Shown: piece by piece, positions 1 through 10,385 of the stretch | How the letters are laid out: every line of letters begins with the position of its first letter | How positions within the stretch are numbered: the first letter of the stretch is position 1 | NCBI GenBank assembly: GCA_034401135.1 | Contig: JAWZSP010000005.1 | Coordinates: 2,294,001 to 2,358,000 of the forward strand | Origin: Volutella citrinella | Lineage: Eukaryota > Ascomycota > Sordariomycetes > Hypocreales > Nectriaceae | Length of the DNA stretch: 64,000 nucleotides | Direction: 5' to 3' | Made by a program: the position numbers and the translations under genes | The notes under the pieces: model-generated | Seen by the model: the letters and a program-made list of their open reading frames with translations, nothing else | Told to the model about the DNA's origin: nothing | Database searches by the model: none

Positions 1-723
1 TTGAAGCTTGGGGAGCGGGGGGAATACGTGGAGGAGTGGGTGCTGGACAGTGGGGTTTTGGGCTGCCTGGGGAGGCGGCAGGCGGGAGTTTCGGGGTAAA
101 GACGGTGCGGTTGCGGCTTTGGGTGGGTCTGTGGCTGCACAGGGAGTGCATGAGGTCGATATTGGCATAGCACCTGATGTTGATCCCCTCCCACGGCCCC
201 TCCTCTGATCCTTTGCAGGGCCCGACTTGAATTGGCATGATTAGCCGCAGCGCCGTTTCTGGAAACCCGGCTTAGTTGCGGGGATGGCCTCGGTTGCGGT
301 TACATGGTTGACGCGAGGGGAGGGAAGACGGCGTGGAGCACCAATTGTGCCTCTAGGGGCCACCCAACTCGCCTTTTGTTCCTGCCGTGCATCGCTCTAC
401 GTGAGACTGGAAGGCTACGGCTACTTCTAAAGAACCAATTTGGATAAGAGGGGGTGGGCGAACATGGTAGATATCTGCATGTATGTTGGGCAGACAAGTG
501 ATGGTTGAGTAGCGCAGCTAGATTCTGCTAGGCAGGCAAGATGGATATTGTAGATGACTGCTGAATTGATCACCTACGGACAACTACATACACATTGGGA
601 CCAAGACGGAATGCCTCCTCCTCCTCCTCTTCCCCTGTGGATGCATTCATCTTGACTGGATCCTCCCCAACGCTTCTCCTTGGCATCAGAACTGCCGCCT
701 TCCTCCCTTGTAGACACCAGGAT
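1..723. other. Left edge, no supported gene
   Basis: Nothing here is well supported. Frame 1 is open from the window edge to a TAA at 97-99 and could be the tail of a gene lying to the left, but the 32 codons are rich in GGG and Gly/Arg and give no recognisable motif. The rest presumably holds the 3' end and downstream flank of the minus-strand transporter. Confidence 0.4.
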
Positions 724-2767
724 TTAATACACATAACGAAAGTTGGGGTTCTCGCGATCAGTCAGATCCTCGAACGCGTGCGTCATGTTTTCGTCGTGCG
801 CCTCGCCAACACCAGATGCAGCCAACTCATCCCGCCTCTGGTTCTCCCGCTTCAGGTGCCAGCGGAAGAATACCAGCACAATGACGAGGAGACTGTAACA
901 GCCCAGATGGGTTGCGAAGGCGGTGAAATACTTGGGCGAGTCCTTGGCGAGGAAGACCTGCGGGCCTGAGGGAGATGGGCATGTTAGACGGTGCCGCTGC
1001 GACGCTCAACGGGATGGTCAACTCACCGATAGAATTGCCGACGCTCCAGAAGATGAAGTTGCCGGCCACCACGACCGATTTCTTGGTCTGTCCGGCTACG
1101 TTGCGTGACATCATGGAGAGGCCGAGGGTCTGAGCCGACCAGAAGGACATGGTAATGTAGTACGAGATTAGCAACCCAATGTGCTGAGAGAAGGTGATGT
1201 TTGGGACTGTCATGAGGAGAGCCGTGCCGACGAATGATCTGTAGATGGATGCCCATGTCAGTTTCAAGTCCTAGATGATAAGGGGGTCTTCTTCATGACA
1301 TACGGAACGACAAAGACAAGCGCAATCATGAGGTTCTGGTTAAACTTGTTGACCAGCCAAACAGTACCCAGGAGCAAGATGATGATATACGCGCCCAGGA
1401 CCATGGACAGCAGCTGCGTCTGGAGCACGTTGAACCCCAAGCTCTTGTTAATAATAATATTTGCAAACGTGCTCAGGCCGCTCGTCGGCAGCGTGGTGCA
1501 CAGCTGGATCGTCCCGTAGCACCACAGCTGGGGGTCCCGAAGGGCCTCGTAGACCTGGCTCTTCTTGAAGGTGCGGTTCTGGATGCCCGTCTGGTTGTCG
1601 CGGACGCGCTCGACGATGAGGCGCTTGTCCTCCTCGCTGAAGCACTTGGCGCGCATCGGCGAGTCGGGCATCCAGACGAGCACGAAGATGCCGAAGAAGA
1701 CGGACATGATGCCGTAGGACAGGAAGAGCCATTGCCATGACTTGAGGGGGCCGCCGTGAATGAGACTGAAGCAGTATGCCAGCAGGCCGCCGACCATTTG
1801 CTCTAATGCGAGTTAGTCAGAGTACTTCAAATCGAGTATTGGCTTGAATATCGATGGGAATCCCGAAGCTTTCGTTTTCGGGCACGGATTTGTGTTGCTA
1901 AGTCAAAGACGATCAAGGGAGGGAGGCTCTTACGCATTCCGTTCATCATGTACCTGTTTTGGTGATTGTCAGCAGTTGATATGGTGTGTAAGGGGCGTGC
2001 TATTCATGTCCATACGTACCAGTATGTTACTCGAGCCGCCTGCTCCTCTCGGCGGAACCACATGGAAGACAGGATCACAAAGGCCGGCTGACAGACGGAT
2101 TCGAAGAGGCCGAGCAGACATCGCACGACGAGGAGGCCCACGAAGTTGGTGCAGGCAGCGTGGCAGGCGAGAACCGTGCCCCAAGCAATGATGCTGAAGC
2201 CGAGGTATTTGGCAATGGGCACACGGGCGAGGATGTAGTTCTAAAGCACGATTGGTCAGAGGCAGTCGCGGACTGGCCACGCATCGGGATATGGGCAAGG
2301 AGCAGAACGAGGAACAGAACTGGGAACAGATGGCCTACCTGAGGGTATTCAACGACCAGCACAACAATGTAGATGCACGTCGTCAGCCACGAGTACTGCT
2401 GAGAAACAGTCTTCCCATCGGCCTGGACCATGCCGACATCTTGGGGGAGGCCCATGATGGACGAGAAGCTCAGGGTGCCCTTGTCCAGCGACTGCAAAAA
2501 GTAGGTCGCAATCATGACCGTCAGGACGCGCTTGTCAATCATGTTGCGTAGCCGGTCGTTCTCCTCGGGGGAGATGTCGACGCGCGCGGCGCTCGTGTAC
2601 TGGGCCAGCTCCTTGTCGATCTTGTCAAAGTTGACTCTGTCGGCGGGCTTGCCGTCTGCCAGCTCGTCGTGGCCTGAGAGAGCCCTTTCGACTTCGGCGA
2701 GCGAGCCTTTGCGGTCGTCGTCTCTGGTGCCCGGCACGGGAGCAGCTTGGACATCTGAAGCTGCCAT
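724..2767 (-). CDS. MFS transporter, Dal5-like anion:cation symporter family
   Basis: Predicted plasma-membrane importer of the major facilitator superfamily, allantoate permease (Dal5)/ACS branch, which carries organic anions such as allantoate, vitamins or sugar acids. Exons on the minus strand are 2767-2339, 2240-2020, 1953-1934, 1802-1304, 1238-1027 and 965-724, giving 540 aa in frame with GT-AG introns. Family landmarks visible are DKGTLSFSSIMGLPQD near residue 95, YSWLTTCIYIVVLVVEYPQ, LLVVRCLLGLFESVCQPAF, GLLISYYITMSFWSAQTLGL and RNVAGQTKKSVV, followed by GNSIGPQVF. About 12 hydrophobic segments and cytosolic, charged termini are expected. Exon 3 is only 20 nt. The start is the ATG at 2767; no in-frame ATG precedes it. 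The gene diverges from a GH105 hydrolase, so a sugar-acid substrate is a reasonable inference, but the sequence alone does not show the substrate. Confidence 0.9.
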
Positions 2768-4113
2768 GGCGAAGATGCGTGTTGTACTCGGGCGGGCTGC
2801 TTATGTTGTTTAACTTGAAGGTGAAGGATGAACCAGGGGGCGATGGGTGGTGGGATTGGAACTGGAGCAAGGTGAGCCGTGATACTTATATATATGTTTA
2901 TATGTGTGTATATCACCGACAGAGGTTTTCTCCAATTCCAAACTACCCAGGCAGACAAAAGCGGAGTGGCGTGTGAGTGAGTGACTGTGGTTACAACACC
3001 AACCCCAGGTTTCCCCGCCCCCGGGTCAAGGTGAGCAATGGGGTGAACCGTCAGCCCATCAAGCCTCATCCTTACCCCAGCTCTGGGGTTCGACTCTTTC
3101 AGCGCGGGGAATAATAGCCTTCAGCGATGTGGAGATGGTTGGTGGTGTGTCCTATAGTCTAGGTCTAGCCCCGGCGGCAACACGACCGCGGTCCCGGGAT
3201 CCGTGATGAAGTCGAATCACCAGATTACATTTCCTTGGGGGTGGAGAAGGCGTCTCTCACGGCCTGATCGCCTTGCATTGGGGGCTTTAGCTCTGGCTAG
3301 CAACGCCATCATGAGTCCACGCCGACACGACTGTGAAAAGCTGGGCCACCACCACCACGATGAACACCAGCAGCATCGAACGACCGGAGAAGTACAACTC
3401 TAACCCTTCTACGCTCTACCGAGTCCCTAGAATTCTAGACACCTCATAGCGAAAAAGAGAAACCCGCCCAGCAGCCAGCAGAGGAGTCTTGCCTCTCTCA
3501 AGATAGGCTTCCTTCAGGCTCCCCGAGTCAGTCACATATACCAGTGCCCATGACTATTCTCCGCACCCGTGCTGCGTTTAGGGAATATCGTAACTAGACT
3601 AGCTCAGGCCCATAATGGCTCCGTTCTAGTGGAAATAGACCGCAGTTAACACATGAGAGACGCCAAGCATCCCTGGGTGCCACTAGCGGCGGAAAATGCG
3701 CTGCATTGATGTGCCGGCGAAGCGGGGCCTGAACGGCCGGGGCTCCGGAAGTGGGGGGGTTGGCATGTATCACCCGACGAGTCTCCAACTCTCCACCGTG
3801 GCGGCGCCCACATTTGGTAGCCGATTACAGCGACCACTCCTCATCCTCCTCCTCCTCCCGCCGGTGCCATGACAAACTCCCCACCCCCAGATCACAATGC
3901 CGCCACCGGATGAACATCCATCATCACGCCGTGGTGAGGGGAAGCTTCAGGTAGAATAAATTGGCCCGTTTCTCGGCGCTGGGCATCACCACTGCCAGAA
4001 AGGTCACCAGTGACACCCCCGTTCTCACCTTACCCCTTCTGTCCTTGTCTCCCTCTGTCCTTCAGTCTCCTTTCTTCCCCTGCCTGTCTCGCCACAAAAA
4101 GTCCCCAGTTGAG
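2768..4113. other. Divergent intergenic region, transporter / GH105
   Basis: A 1.3-kb gap between two divergent start codons, so it should hold both promoters. Visible features are an AT-rich TATATATATG-type stretch around 2886-2912, about 120 nt upstream of the transporter ATG, and a TCC-repeat tract near 3839-3860. An open frame without ATG runs into the GH105 gene from 3961; it is taken as leader, not coding. Confidence 0.5.
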
Positions 4114-5232
4114 ATGCCTGCCGAGGTTCATGGCCTGAGGGCCAGCGATGTCGATACCAAGATTAGAATGCTCATCGACTGCATGGTCAATACCAAGGAT
4201 GAGACGGGTGAATTCATGGTCCTTCTGCCTGACGGGAGCAAGATTGATGCCAAGGGTTGGAACGATTGGGAATGGACCCAAGGCATTGGTCTCAACGGCA
4301 TCTGGGCCTACTATGAATTCACTGGTGACGAAAAGTACCTCAAGATTATAGAGGACTGGTTCGAGGCCCGGTTCGCTGCTGGGGGGACTACCAAAAATAT
4401 CAATACCATGGCGGTATTCCTGTCCCTGGCCTATGTGTATGAGAAGACGGGCAAGATGAAGTATCTGCCCTGGCTTGACAGCTGGGCCGAATGGGCCTAC
4501 CATGGCCTCGAGAGGACCAAGCACGGCGGCATGCAGCACATCACATACATCGAAGACAATGAACAGCAGCTCTGGGATGATACGCTGATGATGACGGTTC
4601 TCCCCCTGGCCAAGATCGGCAAGGTCCTCAACCGGCCACACTATGTGGAAGAGGCCAAGAAGCAATTTCTAATCCACATCAAGTATCTATTCGACACCAG
4701 GACTGGCCTGTTTTTCCACGGCTGGACGTTTGCCGACGGCGGCCACAACTTCGCCAGGGGCCTTTGGGGGCGCGGGAATGCGTGGTTGACCATGGCCATC
4801 CCCGAGTTCCTCGAGCTGGTCGACCTGCCGGCTGGTGATCCAATCGCATCGCACCTAGTCGACACGCTCGAGGCTCAGTGCGAGGCCCTCAAGAATCTGC
4901 AGCTCGATTCCGGTCTCTGGAGGACGCTTCTGGATCAGCCGGTCGAGGAGGGGTCGTATCCCGAGGCGAGTGCCACCGCTGGCTTCGCCTTTGGTATGCT
5001 CAAGGCTCAGAGGAAGAAGTACATTGGTAAAGACTACCAAGAGACGGCAATAAAGGCGGTCCGGGCCATCTTGGATAACATTGATGACAAGGGAGAGCTG
5101 TTGAATACATCGTACGGCACTCCAATGGGGCACACGCTGCAGTTCTACAAGGACATTCCCATCACCAGTATGCCCTATGGGCAGGCCATGGCTATTTCAG
5201 CACTGGTGGAGTTTCTCAGGGTGTTTCTGTAG
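4114..5232 (+). CDS. Unsaturated rhamnogalacturonyl hydrolase, GH105 (YteR/RhiN type)
   Basis: Predicted to hydrolyse the unsaturated uronic acid from the non-reducing end of disaccharides produced by rhamnogalacturonan or other uronide lyases. Single exon. From the ATG at 4114 the protein is 372 aa, essentially the length of Bacillus YteR. The (alpha/alpha)6-barrel signatures are present: WNDWEWTQGIGLNGIW (residues 49-64), LWDDTLMM (153-160, containing the Asp expected to act as general acid), HGWTFADGG, and the RGLWGRGNAW motif near 215. The frame stays open upstream to 3961 but contains no ATG before 4114. No signal peptide is seen, so the enzyme should be intracellular and need an importer. 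Neighbours are a divergent sugar-acid-type transporter and a downstream Zn2Cys6 regulator. Exact substrate (RG-I, ulvan or GAG-like fragments) is not determined. Confidence 0.9.
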   Translation: MPAEVHGLRASDVDTKIRMLIDCMVNTKDETGEFMVLLPDGSKIDAKGWNDWEWTQGIGLNGIWAYYEFTGDEKYLKIIEDWFEARFAAGGTTKNINTMAVFLSLAYVYEKTGKMKYLPWLDSWAEWAYHGLERTKHGGMQHITYIEDNEQQLWDDTLMMTVLPLAKIGKVLNRPHYVEEAKKQFLIHIKYLFDTRTGLFFHGWTFADGGHNFARGLWGRGNAWLTMAIPEFLELVDLPAGDPIASHLVDTLEAQCEALKNLQLDSGLWRTLLDQPVEEGSYPEASATAGFAFGMLKAQRKKYIGKDYQETAIKAVRAILDNIDDKGELLNTSYGTPMGHTLQFYKDIPITSMPYGQAMAISALVEFLRVFL

Positions 5233-7130
5233 AGGCTTGAAGTCCACTTTGCACAATTGAATTCGAATTACACGTACAACGAAGTTCCATGTCTCTGCAC
5301 AGTGCACCTCGCCGCTGGATCTACATGGCCATGTCCCTACAACCGCAGTTGTGGCACGTTTGTGATGAATGTTTGAACTTTGAAATTTCATATCATCCAT
5401 GAGGTTGAACTCGGCCCGTTCTGCTTCTGTCCCTAAATTTCGTCGTCGACGTATTATCCATGACATGTTACGATTCAACACTACACCTATTCGGCACCTT
5501 TTTTCTAGACCCGTGGTCCGACCGGGGATGCCGACAGGTTTCAAAGAGCTGAGGCCATGTCGGTCATCACAACGACAGGCATATTGCTGGGTGAGACACG
5601 TCGATCCCTGTGATTTGATCCATGCAATGCTCACACGGTAGCGAGGACAGCCCACCAGAATGGCGGCCGGTGGCAATTTCAGTTCTTCTGGCGGTACGAA
5701 ACGTAGCCTACGGCGCAGGAGCAACGAAGGATCTGCCGTCATCATGAAGTTACAATTTTCCATACGGTAGTGAAGCAGAAATCAATCAATCAATCAGGAT
5801 CAATGCCCAGTGCCACTCGTTGTTCTCACGCACACGTACAACTTTAGTTGTCTGGGCACCAACTCTAGTTGCTAGGGCAGTACTTAACCATTGCCATTGA
5901 TCAAGTCATCACTGGAATTCTGAATCGTGTGGCTACGGCTGACGCCTGAGGGTGTGCCGGTGCAGAAATCGGGACAGGGGCATGTTTCCCAGCTGGGGGA
6001 GTCTTCGCCACACAACGCTTCCAAGCGACTGCATTTCCCAGACTCCAAGTGGCGGGCAGGGCGGAGCTCCAATCTAGGTATGCCGGCGAAGATGGGGAAA
6101 CGGATCATGCACTTGCATGTCTGTGCTCAGCTGGTGAAGCCGTCGACCCACATATTTGGGGGTTGGCGATGTTCCATGCTGGGCATGCCCCCCTCAAACC
6201 CATCATGAGTCGATCAGATGCTGTTCATCTCCTGCTTATTGAATTGCTTTTAGCCACGTCACGTATTTTCTTGTGAGTCAATCCCGGAAACCTGCCGTAT
6301 GCGAATGGAACTGGCTGTGCTGGCAGTCATGCCCTACTCGCGCAGTTTCGGATACTCGGGCTGATATCAAGGGTCGATTCACCTTTCAACTCTCCTCATC
6401 ATGACTTGTATGATTTTTTGGAGAAGGTCCACATGATAGATCTGCTACATGATGCATGCAGCTGCGAGCCCATCCTGCTTCTTCCATGCCGTCACCCAAT
6501 GCATGGCAGGGCTCCCTGTCCTGTTAGTGGCTAGGTGCGCTTTTATGGTTACATGCCTTAGATGGAGTCTCTGGTTGAGTGGCTGGAGCATAGCCATGGC
6601 CCGTAAAATCAATATTCATCTTAGAAACACCCAGAAACACTCTCTCTCGTGAAGGAAGAGGCGTTGGGGGCGTCGTAATCGCTACTCCTCCCCTCTCCTC
6701 GTTTCAGTAGATAGCATTTGTTGACAAACACTTGACCATCACGTCTCTCAACGTGAGTCAATTGCAAAAAAAAGAGTCGTCATTGTACGCATGTTGAACG
6801 GTGAAAGAATAATATTTCTTAGTCCCCGCCCAGCCCCATCCATTAGGCTCTCTTGCCTGCCAACCTGCATCCATTGGAGCCCATGTTCCGTGTGGGGGTG
6901 GGGATCAACGAGGAGATGCGGGGAACCGTCGAACCGAACATGGAGCATCGCATAACTGCTAAAGCAGACTAATAATTATTAAGCGTCCTGGACTTCTCCT
7001 CCCTCGTTCAGCTTCGCCGCCCTCTGATGACACCCGGTTTTGTCGTCCTCAGACCCTCGCTACCATTGTCGTGGCTCCAGTCTCCTACAACGGCGTCCTA
7101 ATAGAAGCCTCTCGCCACAGCATCTCGAAA
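5233..7130. other. Intergenic region upstream of Zn2Cys6 gene
   Basis: No coding region supported in 1.9 kb; the open frames lack codon bias and homology. A short (AATC)4 tandem repeat lies at 5780-5795. The right end should contain the promoter and leader of the transcription factor gene. Confidence 0.5.
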
Positions 7131-9953
7131 ATGGACGACCCTCCCGCCAAACTCCAGAGACTATTCTCCAAGGCGTACGTTGAGCACATCCGGTGGACTC
7201 TTCCGGCACAATGGCTAATCCCTGAGCAGCTGTGAGGCCTGCAAGACTCGAAAGTCCAAGTGCGATAGTGCACGGCCAAGCTGCGGAGCCTGTGATAAGA
7301 AGGGTATGTTTCCGTCCTCGCTACCAAGTCAGACTGTTTTCTGACCGTTGCTTCGTTCATAGGGAGCCAATGCACATATCGTGAAAAGGTCAAGCCGGGA
7401 TTGCGCCCGGGATATGGAAAAGCGGTCGAGAAACGGCTGGACCAGCTGGAGCGGACGATGCAAGATATCTCATCGACTCTTCGAGCCCTGGTCCCCCAAT
7501 TGCCACCATCGGCTGGCTTGGGGCCGGACGGCCACAATCGATTCACGTCGTTTGGCGAGGAGCCGGTATCCCTTGTCACACCCGGCAGCTCCAACTCGGA
7601 CGCCGTCGGCTATCCCAGCATCGATCAAGGCGTCGTAGATGCCCTTTCATATGTCGAAAATCAAGAGAGCACCCCCGGCGGAGAGCTGCTTCCGCATCCC
7701 GAAGCCCAGAATACCAACTTCCTAACGCAAATGTTCCACACACCCGCTCAAGGCGGCCCCGATACCATCGACTGGGAGGCAATTGCAAGGTCCTTTATGA
7801 ATTCTCAGATCCCGGCCGCAGAATCCGTCTTCAATTTTGGCACTGGGAGTACAGATTGTATCCAACCTGAGCCGGCTTCCCCAGATGCTCCCTTCCCTGC
7901 TGACACCGCCACCCCTTCTCAACGCATCGATCCAGGACCGTTCGCCAGCCTGGTACACAACACAACGCACTCTCCCACCATGTACAGCAACTCCCAGCAG
8001 TCAAAATCACCTCGCAGCTCCACAGCCTCCACGCATTCGCCCCAGGAGGTGATGGACCTTGAACGGCGGGCAACGAGTTACAGGGATTGGCTCCAAGGCT
8101 CGAGCGCATCCCTCTCTCCGTTTGGGGCAGACCACACATACATGATGAGGTCCAACAAAATTCTCATATCAGATAACTTGCTCCGAATCTATCATGATGT
8201 CCTCGAGAATAACCTCGGATGCTGGATAACAGAGGACACCTGCCCATACAAAATGCCACGGAAGCAGCCCCAGCTTCTTTCTTCCCGGCAACACAACTTG
8301 AATATAGAGCGGGAATGGGGCTCTGTGTGGTCCAATCGAATGTACCGCCGCGTAAGGCAGCTTGACAGAGTGGCACAGTCCACCAAGATGATCCACCTCT
8401 CTCGTTCGGAGAATCAGGCAGTGTCCCGGGCTCTCGATATGGCCATAATGGCTTTTGCCACGCAGTGGACGCAGGGAAGCAGAAGACGAGAGAGATATCG
8501 GTCAGCAAGTTGGGACGGTTACGGAGAGGGCAAGGACGACGAAAGCGGCTTCGGGGATAGCTTTGAGCTGAGCCTCCAGCAAACAGTGTGGAACCAGGCA
8601 AGGAGAGCTCTGCAAGAAGTGCACGACGTCGAGTGCTACAGAGTCGTCTATGCCGAGCTGATATCGGGGCTAATACAAAAGCCACAGGAAACAAGCCGCC
8701 GGGATATGGGTGATGTGGCAGGCGGCAAGGAGCCCGAGTTGTTTGAGCCGGCAATCAGCGAAGAGCCTCTGGGCATCAAGGCTTCCATCATGCCCCGCAT
8801 CGCGGAGATTATAGGGCAGCAAGGCCCCCCTGTGGTTCTCGAGAGAGCGGCACGTAAGATTCACACGCTCAAGAGCCAATTTGAGATGCGTGAGGAGACT
8901 GCGCGAGGTTCTTCATGGACTGGTGTCGAGAGCTTCAGCACCGAGGACAGAGTAACCATCGGCCTTTTATACTGGCTCGCCGTCCAGTTTGACACGGTTG
9001 GATCGCCCATGATGGAGAGACCTATCCTCATCTCTGACGAGGAATGCCAGCACGACGTGGCACGGGAGGCCGCTCAACACGTCGGCCACGCATTGCCACC
9101 ATCCAGCCGCCGCTGGGAGCTCAACTTGTACGCACAGGAGGACTCCAAAGATCCTGTGCCGGCGCAATGGCCCTGTTCCTATGCTGAGGCTGCCAGGTCC
9201 GTCACCAGGTCACCAGCAGTCAAGGTCCTGCTGTTTCGGTATGTATCGTACCTACAAAAGGCCCTACGCACACACGAGAGCAGTCAGGCGATCGAGGACA
9301 TCATAAGCATGGCTACAACAGTGCACCGCTACTGGAACAAGACCCATGGTGCATTCTTCCGCGACCTCACGGCTAGCTACGCGACCATTCCTTCTCGCAT
9401 CCAGACCTGGTACCCTTGCATCGCCATTCCCTGGCATCTCGCCTCCATCATGCTTGCCGACCTGCTGGACACGGTTGATTCCAGCGGCCTCGGCTGTGAG
9501 GATGCCAGCATCAGGCGCCAGAACTCTGACCTCGCCGCCGAGATGAGGCTGACCAGTGCAGCAGAACTGGCTGATCTGGCGGCTGTCCTCACCCCAGATA
9601 CCTCGAGGGCCGATGGTTCTGAGCATCCAGACCTCCACTTTGCTGTAAACGAAAGCCCCCTGTTGACAGAGCCTTGGACTATGCTCCTTATTCAGGCTTT
9701 TACCAAGGCCTCGGTTAGCTGCCTAGAAAAAGCCGAGAGCTTGCGGGGCTGGGCAACAGTCGCAAGACGAGTGCTGGACAACGAGGGCCAGGACATGGAG
9801 GTTCAGTCACGCATGGACCAGGCTCAGAACTGTATCAAGGCACTCCGGTTTCTGGGTCTCAGGTCAGAGACAGCAATGCTCATTTCCAAGGTATTGGGTC
9901 AGTCATTACAGTCATGTAGAGAGACGTTTCGGGTTGATGTAGCGTCGACCTAG
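7131..9953 (+). CDS. Zn2Cys6 fungal transcription factor
   Basis: Nuclear DNA-binding regulator of the Gal4 class. Exons 7131-7174, 7230-7303 and 7363-9953 join in frame to 902 aa. The cluster is complete at the N-terminus: C16-x2-C19-x6-C26-x6-C33-x2-C36-x6-C43, encoded across all three exons. It is followed by a basic linker and a short coiled-coil-like segment (AVEKRLDQLERTMQDISSTL), typical of dimerising regulators. The middle (about 70-240) is Ser/Pro/Thr-rich and probably disordered; the helical C-terminal two thirds probably holds the fungal-specific regulatory domain, though I cannot name a subfamily. The second intron splits the zinc cluster after Gly40. It lies 1.9 kb downstream of the GH105 gene on the same strand, so it may control that gene and the transporter; this is inference from position only. 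Confidence 0.88.
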
Positions 9954-10385
9954 CATCATAGCATATAGGTGAATGGCTTCGATGACAAGGGAAAGCAAAC
10001 ATCGATCAAGTATCGTTTTCCATGTAAACTATTCTAAGAAGAAAAAAATACGTTAGATTCGGCTTCATGGCGGGGAAATCTCCCTGCAACAGGAATTCGG
10101 CGTCATCCTAATATATCCTCCTGTAAGTCCGCATGTCTAGGGTACAGCTATCTCGTTGGGCGGTTGCATAATATTATGCCCCATTTATGCACAACCACGT
10201 CGACATAATTTTATGTGGGCCCCTCTATGGCCATTGGCCCCGCCCCAGACAGCCAGCCCCGCCTAAAACCTGCAATCGCCCGCCTAGTTCTTATCGCAAA
10301 AAAAAAGTTCGGGGACTGTAAAACAACCAAGTCGGGAATTTCTAGCCCGCCATCTCATCTCAACAACCATTATCCCGGCGCAACA
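9954..10385. promoter_or_regulatory. PUF6 upstream region with 14-bp palindrome
   Basis: Holds the 3' flank of the regulator gene and the PUF6 promoter. A perfect 14-bp palindrome, GCATAATATTATGC, lies at 10166-10179, about 207 nt before the PUF6 start, with a related CATAATTTTATG at 10203-10214. Whether it binds a protein is unknown. Confidence 0.4.

Noticed and set aside
1..99. Possible C-terminal end of a gene to the left
   Set aside because: Only 32 codons, GGG-rich, and no recognisable motif; not enough to call a CDS.
1271..1303. Very short 33-nt intron (GTATGT...CTAG) in the MFS gene
   Set aside because: The longer 65-nt choice ending CTACAG at 1239 has a CTGAC branch site and restores the conserved VVPSFVGTALLM segment; 33 nt is below the usual minimum.
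3961..4113. N-terminal extension of the GH105 enzyme
   Set aside because: The open frame begins with TTG and has no ATG; the ATG at 4114 gives the family's normal length.
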